Assembly (NCBI GenBank): GCA_013180625.2
Contig: SNVD02002577.1
Coordinates: 744,001-808,000 of the forward strand
Source: Boswellia sacra
Taxonomy: Eukaryota; Streptophyta; Magnoliopsida; Sapindales; Burseraceae
Direction of reading: 5' to 3'
Length of the DNA stretch: 64,000 bases
The position numbers were made by a program, and so were the translations under genes. Under the pieces are notes generated by a model that was not told the DNA's origin, made no database searches, and was given only the letters and a program-made list of their open reading frames with translations. Each line of letters starts with the position of its first letter. Positions within the stretch are counted from its first letter, which is position 1. Positions 22,177 through 34,474 of this stretch are shown one piece after another.

Positions 22177-24718
22177 TTAGTATCTATTGTAAGCTTTCCC
22201 AAAGTCTTCCCGCCTCTGACGCTGAAAACCACTATAGCTGTCATGAGGTCGTGAAGGAAAATTTTCCATAGGGTTTGGATACCTGCCTCTGGCATCCATA
22301 GGTAAACTGGCTCCAGCATAGTGAGGATTGGTCGAGGTGCCATCATAGCCGGAGTAGTTATGCTGCTTATAACCACCAAAACTGGAGGCAGACATTTGCT
22401 CTCGTGCTTGTTGTTGACGCCTTTGAGCATCAAGCTGTAGAAACTCCTCCCACTGTTTTGCGTGCAAGCCCCTTAGCTGAGTCAGTTTCTTAATGTAATT
22501 CTCTCTCATCTCCCTTATAGTCTGAAAACCATCACACAAAGAGTAAGTTATTTGTATTCTTAATTGATACAGCAAAGCCAGAGGCTCAGAACTTTGTTTT
22601 AAAAAATGCAAAAGACAACATAACAGCAGTTTTTCATTGAGGTTGAAAATATCATTAGCATGGAAAAGGAAATTTTTCCAGGCAATGCTTTATATGCAAT
22701 GAATATATAATCCACTTCGCCACATCTAACATCCAACTCTGTATCCATAAAGCCTCCATTTAAAGCATTAAAAATAAAAACCTCGAAGAGGAGAAGGCGG
22801 GTGTAAAGAAATAATCCAATAAAAAAATAACTGATAATTCTAAGAAATAAGCATAGAAGGAATAGCTTCTAGTGACCATCCTTCTAATTAACTTAAATGG
22901 TATATACTTCAACCTAAGAGATCAAAGACTGAAAATAAGCACATATAAGAAAACTTTACTCAGCTTGTGTCCAATGGAGTTCTTCAACGACATGTTAATT
23001 TAGAGCACAATATATCCAACAATGTCAGGATACATGAAAAAATGAGCTAAGGGATGTTCAGTTAGGGCAGTTATCACTGAAATCATGCACTAAACTTAAT
23101 ATAATTAAAATACATACCTCACGATGTTTGTAATTCTCTTCAGCTTCTTCCTTGTCACGAATTCTTCCAAGTTCTATTGCTTCTCTCTTATACTCCAACT
23201 CTAAATCTTCTAATGTCTGCGAAAACGTAGGGTGTTCAAACTGACGACTGGATTGCATATCAGGTCCCCGTCTCTCAGTATCCCATCCATCATTCTTATA
23301 ACCATCCATGCTCTGATTATTACCATCATATGAATTATACAAGTTGCCAGCATAAGGGGTATGAGCAGGAGATTTAGAATGGCTTGAACGACCTCTAGCT
23401 CCATCATTACCATAAGCTTCATGAAATGAACATAATGTTAAGCACTTTTGAGATGCTAGCATAGATGGTATCTTTAACTACACATACTATCTTATATTCA
23501 CATAGTGAACCGATCCGTTGCAATCCAGATATGCTTTCAGTAAATAATTTCGTTTTGGAGACAATCCGATCAATTCAGACCCACTCACGAAAGTACTTCA
23601 GATTCGAACAAATAATGCTTGAACATAAGAACTTACCTCTTGCTGCAAACAAATGATAAGCAACAAGGTAAATCGTTAAGGATTCAAAGTTGGCAACCAT
23701 TTTTAGAAGTCACATAGAAATGTGGCCAGGGACCTAACAAGCTACAAGCATGGAATTACCAGCTTTCTATTGATGCCGTAAAGATATCCTATGCTGTCCC
23801 TACCTTGTGGAGAACCCCTTGAAAATTTCTGGAGATCCTCACGAACACGGTCTTCCACAACCTTATCTTGCCTACCAAACCGCTGGTGAAACTGTGATGC
23901 ACTATGTGAACCCAGATGAGACCTTTGAGATTCAGAGCGTCGGAACTGTGTACCAACAGGACTTCGCTCTGGTGACCTTGATCTGCTCCTGCGAGAACTA
24001 GAAGAACCCCTCTGATCCCCCTCGTCCTTAATAACTTTGTGCACTGCATCCACACCCTTTGCCAAAATTAACCTATCCTTGCCGCTAACGATTAAAAATT
24101 TCTCCTCCATTTTAAGTTTGCAACCGATATCCTTTTCTATCCTCTGTATCACTTTCTCTGTGAAAAGTGCCTTTACATGCTTATCTCTGGCAGCTACCCT
24201 TTCAAAGAAATCTTGAGACTTGCGATTTGCACCAAGAGTAGATGGGCAACCCTACATTTATTCCAGGAGGAATTTGATTCAATACAAAAAGAAATGTAAT
24301 AAATTAAATAAATCTCAAAAAATATTTTGCAAGAAAAATTAAAAACAGGCCCCTCCAACCACCAAAATATTAGGTTTTCAACAATTGCAAGTATCAAACG
24401 TGTCCTTTATACCTGAGTAAAGTGACCCGATTCTCCACATATTTTGCAAATCATTTCTTCTTCTTTTCTCTTCTTCCAATTCCTTTCTGTAGCTTTCGAT
24501 TTAGCCTCCCAAACTTTAGCTTCTCTGCTAGTGAAATCGGTTGGAACAGCATTGGGATCACGTGGTTCCTCTTCTTCATCCGAACCAGCATGAGACCGTT
24601 TGTTTGGTTTTGCCCTATCTTGTGAACCCCCAACTGCGGTTCCGGGTGGACCAGTATATTCCTTGTATAGTTCACTGAAATCATCATCGTCATCATCGGG
24701 ACCCGGTCTTTTTGCCAT
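22177..24718 (-). CDS. CCHC zinc-knuckle, RS-containing nuclear protein
   Basis: Five exons on the minus strand: 24718-24413, 24251-23804, 23642-23637 (6 nt), 23416-23118 and 22521-22177, giving 467 aa. Phases agree at every border. Residues 1-60 are acidic (a DDDDDD run at 8-13, an EEEE run near 48). The zinc knuckle CKICGESGHFTQGC (C91, C94, H99, C104) is split by intron 1. A compact region that may bind RNA follows (ERVAARDKHVKALFTEKVI to DAVHKVI), then an RS stretch (SSSSRRSRSRSPERSP). Next come a Tyr/Asn/Gly-rich low-complexity part and a charged helix (LEDLELEYKREAIELGRIRDKEEAEENY), with another such helix opening the last exon (TIREMRENYIKKLTQL). Family knowledge suggests a spliceosome-associated or other nuclear RNA-binding role; the exact function is unknown to me. 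Confidence 0.85.
23637..23642 (-). other. Probable 6-nt microexon of the CCHC gene
   Basis: On the minus strand CAAGAG is preceded by a pyrimidine-rich tract ending TTTGTTTGCAG and followed by the full donor consensus GTAAGT. It keeps phase 1 between its neighbours and inserts Ala-Arg, turning SPQ-AYGND into SPQ-ARAYGND. Skipping it also leaves the frame open, so an alternative form is possible. Confidence 0.6.
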
Positions 24719-25183
24719 AAAAAAGAAAGTTAACTAAATATGACTCCTGCACTACCAACATGAAGTCTTTATCTAATCAACATCCACTAAACATAACTAA
24801 AGAACACAATAACTACAAATCAATCGCCCTGCACAAAACAAATGACAAATTACCGTTGAAATTTTCAAGTATATCCAAACAGGTCCCTCAATTTATTCTC
24901 ACCGTAAAATCAACTCTTTTTTTGTTATTTAATGGCCGCAAAGCGTAAAAGTTTCCACAATCGGAAAACCCACTCATAAATAAATAAATTTAATCTATTG
25001 AAATCATATATAAGGCTTGTTTCGGCAATCTGAAAAGATGAAATCGATAGCTTACATGCTCGACATTGAATTCAAATCACGTGAATGGGTAACGAAATTG
25101 AATTCATTCAAAGGAGAGAATCTTAAATAAGGAACTTGTTTATTTACTGGAAATGAAAGGAACAAAAATGAAGAAATCGATAC

Positions 25184-25256
25184 CTGAAGTTGAAGAAGGC
25201 TGAGCGCCGAGCAGATGAGAGCGAGTGAGGTCCAGAAGCTAGGGCTCGTTTTTTCT
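25184..25256 (-). other. Putative 5' untranslated exon of the CCHC gene
   Basis: A GC-richer stretch on the minus strand ending ACTTCAG followed by GTATCG, a good donor, about 470 bp upstream of the start codon. This is where a leader exon would be expected. The transcription start is not determined. Confidence 0.4.
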
Positions 25257-26687
25257 CGGTTCCCTTCGTTTAATCGTTTTTTTTTTTTCCCTTTATTTAA
25301 ATGCCTTTTTGAAAAAAAAAAAAAAAAATCTCGCTTTGGCTTTAGTTTCGAATATCCTTTCGCCCCTCTTACTTTTGTCGCTTGAAGTCGGACATGTGAT
25401 GTAACGGCAAAAATATTTTTATCACTCATGAATGAATAAATAATTAAATTTGGAGTCGCTTGATTTTTTTTTTTTTTTTGAGTCTTTGAAACTACATTTT
25501 TCAATTTTTAAACATTATATTTATTTTTCGGTTAATATTTTATAATCTCCTATAAATATATTTCAAAGTTTTGTGAAATTAATTTCAAGCTAATTTTTTC
25601 ACTGAAATTTAAAATAGTGTTACTTTAAATTAAATAAATTACGAAAGTAACTATTTTTTAAGAATAACTATTCCTCGCTCAAAATTTTAAACTTAACTCA
25701 TGAACGTGTTTTCAGTGACTATAAATTAATAGTTGGCTTAACTTAAAACAAAATTACATATTTAAAGTCATAAACTACTTAATTAGTAGTTGAGTATAAC
25801 ATTTTATAATTTTTAAGGTGCATTAATAATTACATGTTAGATTCAATTACTGCATTGATATATTAACTAATAATTAATTGTGTGGATCTAATGATTTTCT
25901 TATCACCAACTCAAATGTAATGTTATATACAAACTTAACATGTGCAGTATTGTGGTAGTTTTTTTTTTAAATCTAAGTCAAATGTTGGGTGATTCTTAAA
26001 TGTTGTAATAGGACATCTTTTGTTTTGTGTTAGTAGATGGCAGGATTGAAGATTTTCGTAATTTATTATGAAAAGTATTAGTAATACTCTTTTTCTTATT
26101 ATTTACTTCCATATATGTATCCATAAAACTTTATTATATAAAACAATAGCAAGTGAATTATTAATTCAATTACTAGTTAATACGGTTTAAGAACATATTT
26201 AAATACAATAAAATTATTATTTTTCTTTAGAAAAAAGGGATAGTATTGCTAACACACCTCCATTTATAATTATAAAGTAGCTCATAGCGATGATATTTGC
26301 CTATTGCCTTATACGAAGATGAGCAGCTAATCCTAGTCTTTTGCTTTAACATGGTTGATGAAGAGGGAGTAGTGGACAAATTTTCACCAAATAACCCCTT
26401 TCAACATCCATTATCTATATCTAATCCCATTTTCTAATTCAACTATTAGTAACCCTTCTTATCAAGTGAAAATACTCAAATATCTTTAAGAATTATGGAA
26501 ATACCAAAATTAGAAATCAAACACAAAAATCATAGCTTGCCTCTCCTTCTCACCTCTGCAAATTCTCATCTCTGGCGAGCCTCTTTGCTTTTCACCACCG
26601 TGACTCCTCTTTTGACACAACCTCTCTTTGCTTCTCATGCTAAAATTATGAAAGTGCCTGCATCCTGCTCGCTTCAGGAAAGGCGAC
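25257..26687. other. AT-rich intergenic region
   Basis: Homopolymer T runs near 25280 and 25465 and an A18 run near 25312 lie close to the CCHC gene promoter. The rest is AT-rich unique sequence. An open stretch at 26495-26692 has no recognisable product. Confidence 0.4.
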
Positions 26688-28525
26688 TTTAAACATATTA
26701 CGATCTCTTTCCGTCCTCCACCTATAGTCATTGATAATGGCGCCTCTTATATTCGTATTGGGTAACTACGAAACTCTAATTCTAAACCCATCTGTATTGT
26801 TGAAGTACTTTGATTGCATGTGCTCAAGCCCTCGCTCCGCTTTTGATAATTACATCGTTTATCAGTTTGAGATTATGGAATATGCACGTGAGCATTTCAT
26901 ATCTCTTTTAGGTTGTTTAGCTTATGTTTCTCGAAATTTTGGCATTGTAGTAGACTATTGATTGAGTTTTATGTGCGTTTTTATTTATTTTTTGTTTGTT
27001 TATTTATGTCGGTGATGGTTTGTAGTCTTGTGTGGTGTTCTTGCAGATTCTTGATTTTGGGTTTGATCGGATGGATGCAAATGGTTCAGAGGTAATATGA
27101 GTAATTGTCAGTTTCTCTTGTCTTTTATGTTGCATATGCATGTAGTTAGTTCTTGAGGGCTTCGGTTTACTCTAATGGTTTAGTTGATGCCAATTAATAA
27201 ACTGATTCTTTATTCTATCTTAAAATATGTTGAGATAATCGTTTTTGTTATGGTTTTATGGTATTTTTGTTGAAGAATGTGATTTGGTTGTTTAAGCGGT
27301 AAGTTTTTCATTTTTTTGTGAAGTCATTGGGATAATAGATTGGTCGTATTTCTATAGTTTTTTTTATTTTCTTCATGGCATTTAGAGAGCACATGGGATG
27401 GAAGTGGTTTGATATAATCGTAGTTTGAAGAAATGTCAACCCATTAATTTGGATTCTGAAATTTCTGTTATGACTATTGAAGTGCATGATATACAGTTTC
27501 ATATTGTTGGTTTATATGTTCTGTTTATCACTGGCTCTGTTTTTTCAAGCTAGTTTATATGTTTTGGTATGTCTAAGACTTCAGCATGATTTATCTGTTC
27601 ACCTGACCTTTTCTTGATTCACTTTTCATTTGAGGGCAAATTAGATTGATCATCCTGTCTTGATCACAGAATGTGTATGAAACCCAGTTCATTCTCGTAG
27701 TAAAATGGCAGATCTTCTTTTTGAGACTTATGGAGTTCCATCTATAAGTAAAGCACAAAATGTTAATTCTATAAAAAAACTTGTCACATTCTTAATAAGT
27801 AGGCTTCAAATTTATTTTTGTAGATGCATGTTGTTGCCTACATTAGTAAATTATAACTTGTCTCAATAAGAAGTAATGACTAGCTTGGTCACAATATACT
27901 TGCCTTTTCTATCTTACAATTTTCTTTCAAAATTGTGGGTTATGATATCAGTCATTTGGTCACTTCAAATGTATATGGTTGCCCAAAATTAATATCTTAT
28001 GTGTATGATCACAACATTTGGTGTTGATGCTACTTTCAATTGTATGTATAATCAACAACATGGGGTTTGTGATGTATCACATGTGATAGAAAGGGACCGA
28101 GAAAGCCGAAGACAAAACCAAGTGTTGGCAGTTGCCACGGTTTCGACCACCAACTGAGAAGCCTCCTTCATAAGAAGAGATTGTAAGAAATGCAGCTACT
28201 AAAGAAAGACAAAGACAGAGATTGCAAAGGATGGTTGAGGCAAAGAGGTCTTTTAGGATAAATGAATTGGAAAAATGAATTGCATGGTTTGGAATTTATT
28301 TTACAACAACTGGAATAAGTGAAAGAGAAAGATATTCCATCTTTCCTTTCAGACACTGACTATGTCTCTAAGCAAGAAATAGAGTCTTCCTTTTTAAAAT
28401 TTCACAATCTTTATGAAAAGTCTAAAGTTCTTAAAACACAATGTGAACTATCAATGGGCATGTCTAAGGACCTTAACTTACTGTTAAGGCTAAAATTCTT
28501 TAAACCAATGAGATTATTAAGATAA
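26688..28525 (+). pseudogene. ARP5: ACTIN-RELATED PROTEIN 5 pseudogene, introns retained
   Basis: Blocks match the N-terminal half of plant ARP5, an INO80-complex actin-related protein (family knowledge). They are RPPPIVIDNGASYIRIG (26709-26762), then after a gap LKYFDC..SSPRSAFD and YQFEIMEY (about 26800-26882), ILDFGFDRMDANGSE ending at a GTAATA donor (27048-27091), IDHPVLITECV and NPVHSRSKMADLLFETYGVPSI (27645-27771), PRFRPPTEKPPS and RINELE (about 28130-28273), and DIPSFLSDTDYVSKQEIESS (28331-28390). Decay is clear: the WAGE..GDLDPSMM part is missing, TGA replaces a Cys codon at 27678-27680, TAA replaces Glu before EEIVRN near 28171, one extra A breaks ELENELHG near 28275, and TAA replaces Gln near 28317. 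The actin core downstream is absent. Retained introns show a DNA duplication and not a processed copy. Confidence 0.9.
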
Positions 28526-29229
28526 AGGGAGATTTCTTTGTCGGTCTATAGTGCCTCTCTTCAATTCGTCAATATTTTCTTTTTTAGCATATGTCGGCTA
28601 TGAATTTGAGTTTGTTGTATACTATGATGGCAAAATTCTCGAACCCATGTCTTCTGCATGAACGCTCATGAAGTTTGCATAAACTAAGTGGTGAATGAGT
28701 AAATGAGAAACCTTATTTGTCATTATTGTTTATAGTTACCAAGTAGAAGTTCTAGTTTGGTTTGAGACATAGGTAGCCAAATTTCGTTGAAGTTTAGTAA
28801 CAATTGAAAGTATAAATGTCTCATTGAAAGAACAAAGAGAATACTTTACAAGTTAGTGCTAAATAAATTGAAAAAAAAAGCGCACACACCCACATTCACA
28901 TCTCAAAATAGAAATAAAACTACATTCACATCTCAAAATAGAAATAAAACTAGATGTATGTGAATCCCTTCCTCTGTTTCTCCAACATTTATATTATATT
29001 ATTTATACCAAAAGATTACATACATCTTAAACAAAAATAGAGTTTATCACTTCTACTTGGTCTCAACTAACCTTATTTATTAATTAATTAATGTGAGACT
29101 TCAATTGTTAATTTTAAAATTAACGCATGAATCAAAGCCCAAAACACTCTAAGAAAAGTGAAACCCAGCCTCTTTACTTCATGTCTTATAGAATCTTTAG
29201 TGTTTTTGCACATTCCGTCAATGGTAGAA
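28526..29229. other. Intergenic, with one small tandem repeat
   Basis: No gene seen. The 30-bp duplication at 28891-28950 is listed separately. Confidence 0.4.
28891..28950. repeat. Two-copy 30-bp tandem repeat
   Basis: The unit ACATTCACATCTCAAAATAG plus AAATAAAAC, with one variable leading base, occurs twice in direct succession with 29 of 30 bases identical. Confidence 0.9.
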
Positions 29230-29400
29230 AATACAATTCTCATCATATATTTGTCACAACATGCTTGTGAGGGAAATGCACATTGATGATGATGTAATGA
29301 CCTTTCCTGTTAATGAAAAGAAGGTAACATTTTCATCAATAAAGTTTGCGTCGGTTACTGGCTTACGGTTCGGTAGTTTCCTAAGTTATGATATGTGGAA
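29230..29400 (+). pseudogene. DUF1985-like fragment of a second Ulp1-type MULE
   Basis: The frame reads LVREMHIDDDVMTFPVNE, then KKVTFSSIKFASVTGLRFG. This parallels the KHEFALITGLKFW block of the Ulp1-like pseudogene at 12.8 kb and the pattern of DUF1985 domains in MULE-borne Ulp1 genes. The match is lost in a repeat field right after it. No peptidase region was found downstream, so only this scrap remains. Confidence 0.6.
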
Positions 29401-30380
29401 GGTCGTGCAAATTTCTAAATTTCACTTTATCGCACGACTGGGTCGTGCAAATAGCACAACTAGGTCATGCAAAATTCCAGATTTTAGTTTTTTGTATGAC
29501 TGGGTCACGCAAATAGCACGACTACGTCGTGAAAACTCTATGATATTTTTTTTCAAGTTCTCATCTACTGCATGTCATCGTGCAAAATTTCAGATTTCAA
29601 TTTTTTGCACGACTACGTTATGCAAAATTTTGTGATATATTAATTAAGTTCTCATTTACTGCACAATTGGGTCGTGCAACTAGCACGACCTGGTCATACA
29701 AAATTATAGATTTCACTTTTTTGCACTACTGGGTCGCGCCAAATTCCAAAATTAGTGTTTTGCACGAACAAGTCGTGAACTAACACGACATAGTTGTCCA
29801 AAACAATAGTGGAAATTTTTATGTTGTTCACAATTACTGCACAACTTGGGGGTGCAGTATTCCCAAACTCAATTTCTTGCATGATAGGCACTTACACTAA
29901 CACATCATAGTCGTGTGTTGCAATAGTCTTTTTTTGGATTTTATTCTAGTCATGTTTTCTTCATATTAGAGATGAATACCACGTAAGACTAATAAGATTG
30001 CATTACTTTGAAATAGCTAACGTGCATAGTCCTTTTATGGATGTTAACGAACAAGCAACTAATAATTACCCACGGTTGAGGCAAATCGTGAGCAAATAAC
30101 ATGGCTTTGTAGTGTACAAATACAAAAATGACAATGGTTATAAGAAAATTGAATTGAACATATGTACATTTGTACACAACCATGTTTTCCAAAATTAATT
30201 TTTTTGCGCAAACGGGTCGTAAACTAACACGACATAGTCGTCCAAAATAATGGTGAGAATTTTTATGTTGTTCACAATTACTGTATGACTTGGGGTTGCG
30301 AAATTCCAGAAGTAATTTCTTTGCATGATGGGCACTTGTACTAACACATCATAGTTGTGTGATGTAATAGTCTTGTTTCC
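29400..30380. repeat. Field of GCACGAC/GTCGTGC short inverted repeats
   Basis: At least a dozen diverged copies of TTTTGCACGACTGGGTCGTG-like units. A perfect small palindrome lies at 29432-29448 (GCACGAC-TGG-GTCGTGC). Two longer stretches are direct copies of each other, about 29755-29940 and 30195-30380 (shared ACTAACACGACATAGT, TTTTATGTTGTTCACAATTA and CACTAACACATCATAGT-like blocks). Weaker copies occur again at 31110-31225. Confidence 0.75.
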
Positions 30381-31089
30381 GTCGTTACTCTTGTCATATT
30401 TCCTTCATATTACATGTAAGACTAATAAAATTTATTACATTGACATGGCTAACCCTTATACATGAAAGACTTCAAAATAACTTCTATCACTGAAGTCATT
30501 AGTCAACAATATCAGCCACTTCATTGTCTAACTCACGATAACAACACATACATGCATTTCTTCAAGTAATGCCTTTAATAAGCAGTAACTACATATCGTC
30601 ACATATGCCAAATGTAGTTGTAATAAACATAAACAGTTGAATACAATTCAAAGTGATAATAACTACATGACATAATAATTTGAAGGACAAAGCATGCAAC
30701 CCCAACAACAGTGATAAAGAAAGGGCCCACGATGACATAGGTTTTCATCCCAATTTGGTTTTTATCATATTCATGTTTTGGTCACTCCCAACTTGGCATG
30801 TACAAAGCACAAGCTCTTCTACCTTCATTTAGGAGATCATATATTACAGACCTAAGATAATCAAAATAAATGAGCAATTGTTAGTTGTAAACATGGTGAG
30901 TATGTTAACTCATTATAAGGATAATATTTAGATATTAAATGTATACCACTGGTATCATTTGATGGTTGATTTCTTTGGGTTGACAATAAATTCGTTGAAC
31001 GACATGTATTCTGATTATGATGCATAAAGGAATTAAACATATTATAACGTAGAAAAATTTATGTAAATATGCATTATATAACAAATTAC

Positions 31090-31230
31090 CCATTTTTTTA
31101 AATTTAAAAAGCCGCACAACTACTTCACGAAAACAATCGTACAGCACGATAGTTTACGAAAACATGCTGTTTGAAAAAAGAGTCGTGCCACACGACTGTT
31201 TGGAGAAAACTGTCGTGCAAAACAACTATG
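31090..31230. repeat. Outlying GTCGTGC-type repeat copies
   Basis: Words such as GTCGTGCCACACGAC and CTGTCGTGCAAAACAAC repeat the motif family of 29.4-30.4 kb after 700 bp of other sequence. They may mark the far arm of the same decayed element. Confidence 0.5.
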
Positions 31231-31940
31231 AATGATTTTTCAACATTTTTAAACCAATAACTCACATTTTCAATATTTATTTTTCTTAAATGTGATCCAC
31301 ATTGATAGATATCAAACCTAAACAATAGAAGAAAACAACTTTAAAGTATAAATCCAAACCTAACTTTGAAAAATAATATTTATCAACACCATTAAGAAAG
31401 CTTTTTAATATTACCTTGACTTTTTCAATGTTGATATAACAATCAAGTTCTTTGCTTTTAACCTTCAATGATGGACTTCACATTCCTTTCATGCAAAAAT
31501 TCTGAGTTTGGCGTGTGAGTGTGTGGAGAGTGAGTTTGCAGACGACCATTTGCAATACAACTCTTTTTATAAATATTGGTCAGGGTATTCAAGATTTTTT
31601 TTGCTTGTAAAAGGGGTTATATTTACTAAAATCCAAAAAAGGGGTTACATTTAATAAAACGACCCCAAGGGGTCATTGATAAAAATAACCCGGAGTGGTG
31701 TTGGCGGTTTAGCATAGAATTTCAACTGAGTAACGTAACGATAGGTCATAGAGTTGCTTGTTTTATATAAAATTGTAATTTAAATTATTTTCGCAGAACG
31801 TATACAAAATTTATGTTTTAAATAAAAAAAAATAACTCGATAACGCCCGTCAATTTTACTTTTCTACTCCCCCGCGCTATTTCTTCTGGTATTCCCGTCG
31901 CGCTTTCTTATTTGCCGAATCTGTTACTAGGGTTTTGAAA
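31231..31940. other. Intergenic/promoter region of the FCA-like gene
   Basis: Contains two direct copies of AAAAGGGGTTAYATTTA near 31610-31660. From about 31780 onwards it is probably the promoter and 5' leader of the following plus-strand gene. No gene was seen. Confidence 0.4.
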
Positions 31941-34432
31941 ATGGAGAGGCACAGAGGAGAACGTTTCGGTGATCACCAAGACGTGAATCGAAATACGCAT
32001 CCTGCTAATGCTTCTACTTGGTCGTCTGATGACCACAGACAACCTACTTTATTCGACTACCACAGCCGCCGGCGTCACCACCAATTCAACCAAATGAACG
32101 GCGAACCAACTGACATGCTTGGTGGTCAGCCTATGCCGCCATTGTCTGGTCGGAAGAGAGGTTTTCATCATTCTGCTCGTGGAACTTCTCCAGGTATTCT
32201 CCACTCTCTTTTGTTTAGGTACTGAGTCGCCATTTCTTCGTTCGATAAATTAAAGAATCTTAAACTTACATAAAGTTTTTTTTTGCCCCATGTGAACTTG
32301 TATTTTTATTAACAATAATTGGATTCAAATTATTAATTATAGACTGAATTCTTCTCTATTGATAAATTGAACTTTACTATTTTTGTAAGGTTACTGAATC
32401 TCTTTAGTTTTTCCTATTAACATTGCTATATGTTTCTTAGATCATGTTGATGGTGGCTCTCCTGCAAAACTTTATGTTGCAACGGTTCCAAGAACAGTAA
32501 CTGAAGAAGATGTAAGTTCAGTTGGCATCGAGTTATCAGCATGGCTGAAATTTATTTTTTTGTGTGTGTGTGCGCCCGCGCACCTTCTCCTGCAAATTGT
32601 TATTTGCTTCTTTGCTCCATACAACATTTTAACTCCACCTCTTTAGTGGTTTTGTATACAACTGTTGATCACTATTTGCTTTTGGTTATTGCTTCTTTTA
32701 CATTAGATCCGCTCTTTGTTTGAAGAACATGGACATGTCACTGAGGTTATTCTACCCAAGGATAAGAGAACTGGTCAGCAACAAGGTATGCAAAATGCTG
32801 CCTGGTAGACATTGGTCTTGATTCATATGTCTCATTTTCATAATTTTAAGGGGTTCATCTTATATTTTTATTAGTTCTAACAAATTGTTAGTTTTAATAG
32901 ATAGTTCACTCTTCTGTGTCCTTGTGGCACTAGTTAGATTGTTAAGTTTTTGTGAAATTCAAGACTCCTGTTCCAATTGGAAACCATGTGCAGTTCTGGA
33001 GCAACTATCAACTGTGAATGCTGGTTTTATTCCACTTCGTCTTTTTATTGTTCTAAACATTTTAAGAAGTATTATATAACCACAATACTGTTCTCTGTTG
33101 AAATGGTTGTTGGTCACATTATTGATTAACACATGTTTGATGAAATAAGATAGTTTCTGTTGATAGTGGATATTGAAGTAGGTTCTGTTGATAGTGGATA
33201 TTGAAGTCCTAATGGTTTCATCAGACACAAGCAGTATTAATAAATGGCAATAAGTGCAGTCATAGAAAACATAGCACTAAAGCTGATGCTGCATTTGAGT
33301 CTGTTGGATCATCGATGAATCAAGGATAGCATGTTGTGGTGTTTAACTCTACTTAGAATAGCACGTTATTGGTTTTATGATCATAGCTTTCAATGCTAAA
33401 CCATTCTTTTGCAATCGGTTTTCTGTTGCTATACTTGTCAGGGTTGATGAGTTTTTACGTTAAGAGTCGGTCTTCAAATTCTTGGATTAGAGGGTATACA
33501 TGCTAGTTTTTTTTTTCCCCTGTTTCTATTATTATTATTATTATTTTAGATGTTTCATATTGTTTCCGAGTAAGAATCGCTGATTTGTTTATTACAAATT
33601 TATATGCCATAGATATTTCTTATTCCTACTTGATATTTTAGAATTTTTTGTCCATGATTTGCCTATTAGAGGTATTGCGAATGTTTGCTATTTCCATTTC
33701 ATGGTCGCTATGCTATTGGTTGATTTTAATTTCAATGTGTGCATCCTGAATGAATCAAACTTCTAGTTCACAATTTCATGAATTTGGTTTCATCTTTTAT
33801 GTGTTGTATGTATTTTATGTATCCCTACGTCCTAGAATGAGTTTGTACTGCAATGAATGCTTTACTTCTATCTCATATGATCTTGAAGTAACTAGGGTAA
33901 TTGAATGAATATGCGATCAAAAAAGTTTTTGTGCAGGATATTGCTTTGTTAAGTATATGACATTTGAAGAAGCTGACAGGGCTATTAGAGCTCTAAACAG
34001 CCATTACAGTTTTCCTGGGGTGAGTTCTTTGGGATAAAAACTAAGAACCTTCTTGAGACTGTCCTTTGCATTGTTGTAATAGTTAGTAAATTTGCTTTTT
34101 TCCAGGAACAAATTGCCATCAAAGTCAGATATGCTGATGGAGAACGGGGACGCCTTGGTAAGTGCTTGTTATTAAGTATGCTTTCACAGCTATGTCAGAA
34201 CTTCATTCTCACTAAGCTTGTCAAATGCACAGTAGCTTAATAAACATTTAAGAGATGCTTTTACGACAAGGCTTGCAAGTTAAATTTTGTACATCTGCTC
34301 TATAGAGCTTGGGGGTGCATTATAGAAATAAGCTTGCCGAAGTAACAGGAAATTTTATCTGCTCAAATGATAAAAGTAATCCCTGCATTTGTTATGGCTT
34401 TGAAATTGTCCCAAATATATGTGGATCTACAA

Positions 34433-34474
<42 letters not shown>

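Noticed and set aside
24422..24696. Alternative frames on both strands inside exon 1 of the CCHC gene
   Set aside because: The exon frame with start codon, zinc knuckle and splice phase is clearly the coding one; the others are shadows.
29261..29783. Plus-strand open frames of 124 and 67 codons
   Set aside because: Only the first 45 codons or so resemble DUF1985; the remainder translates the GCACGAC repeat field.
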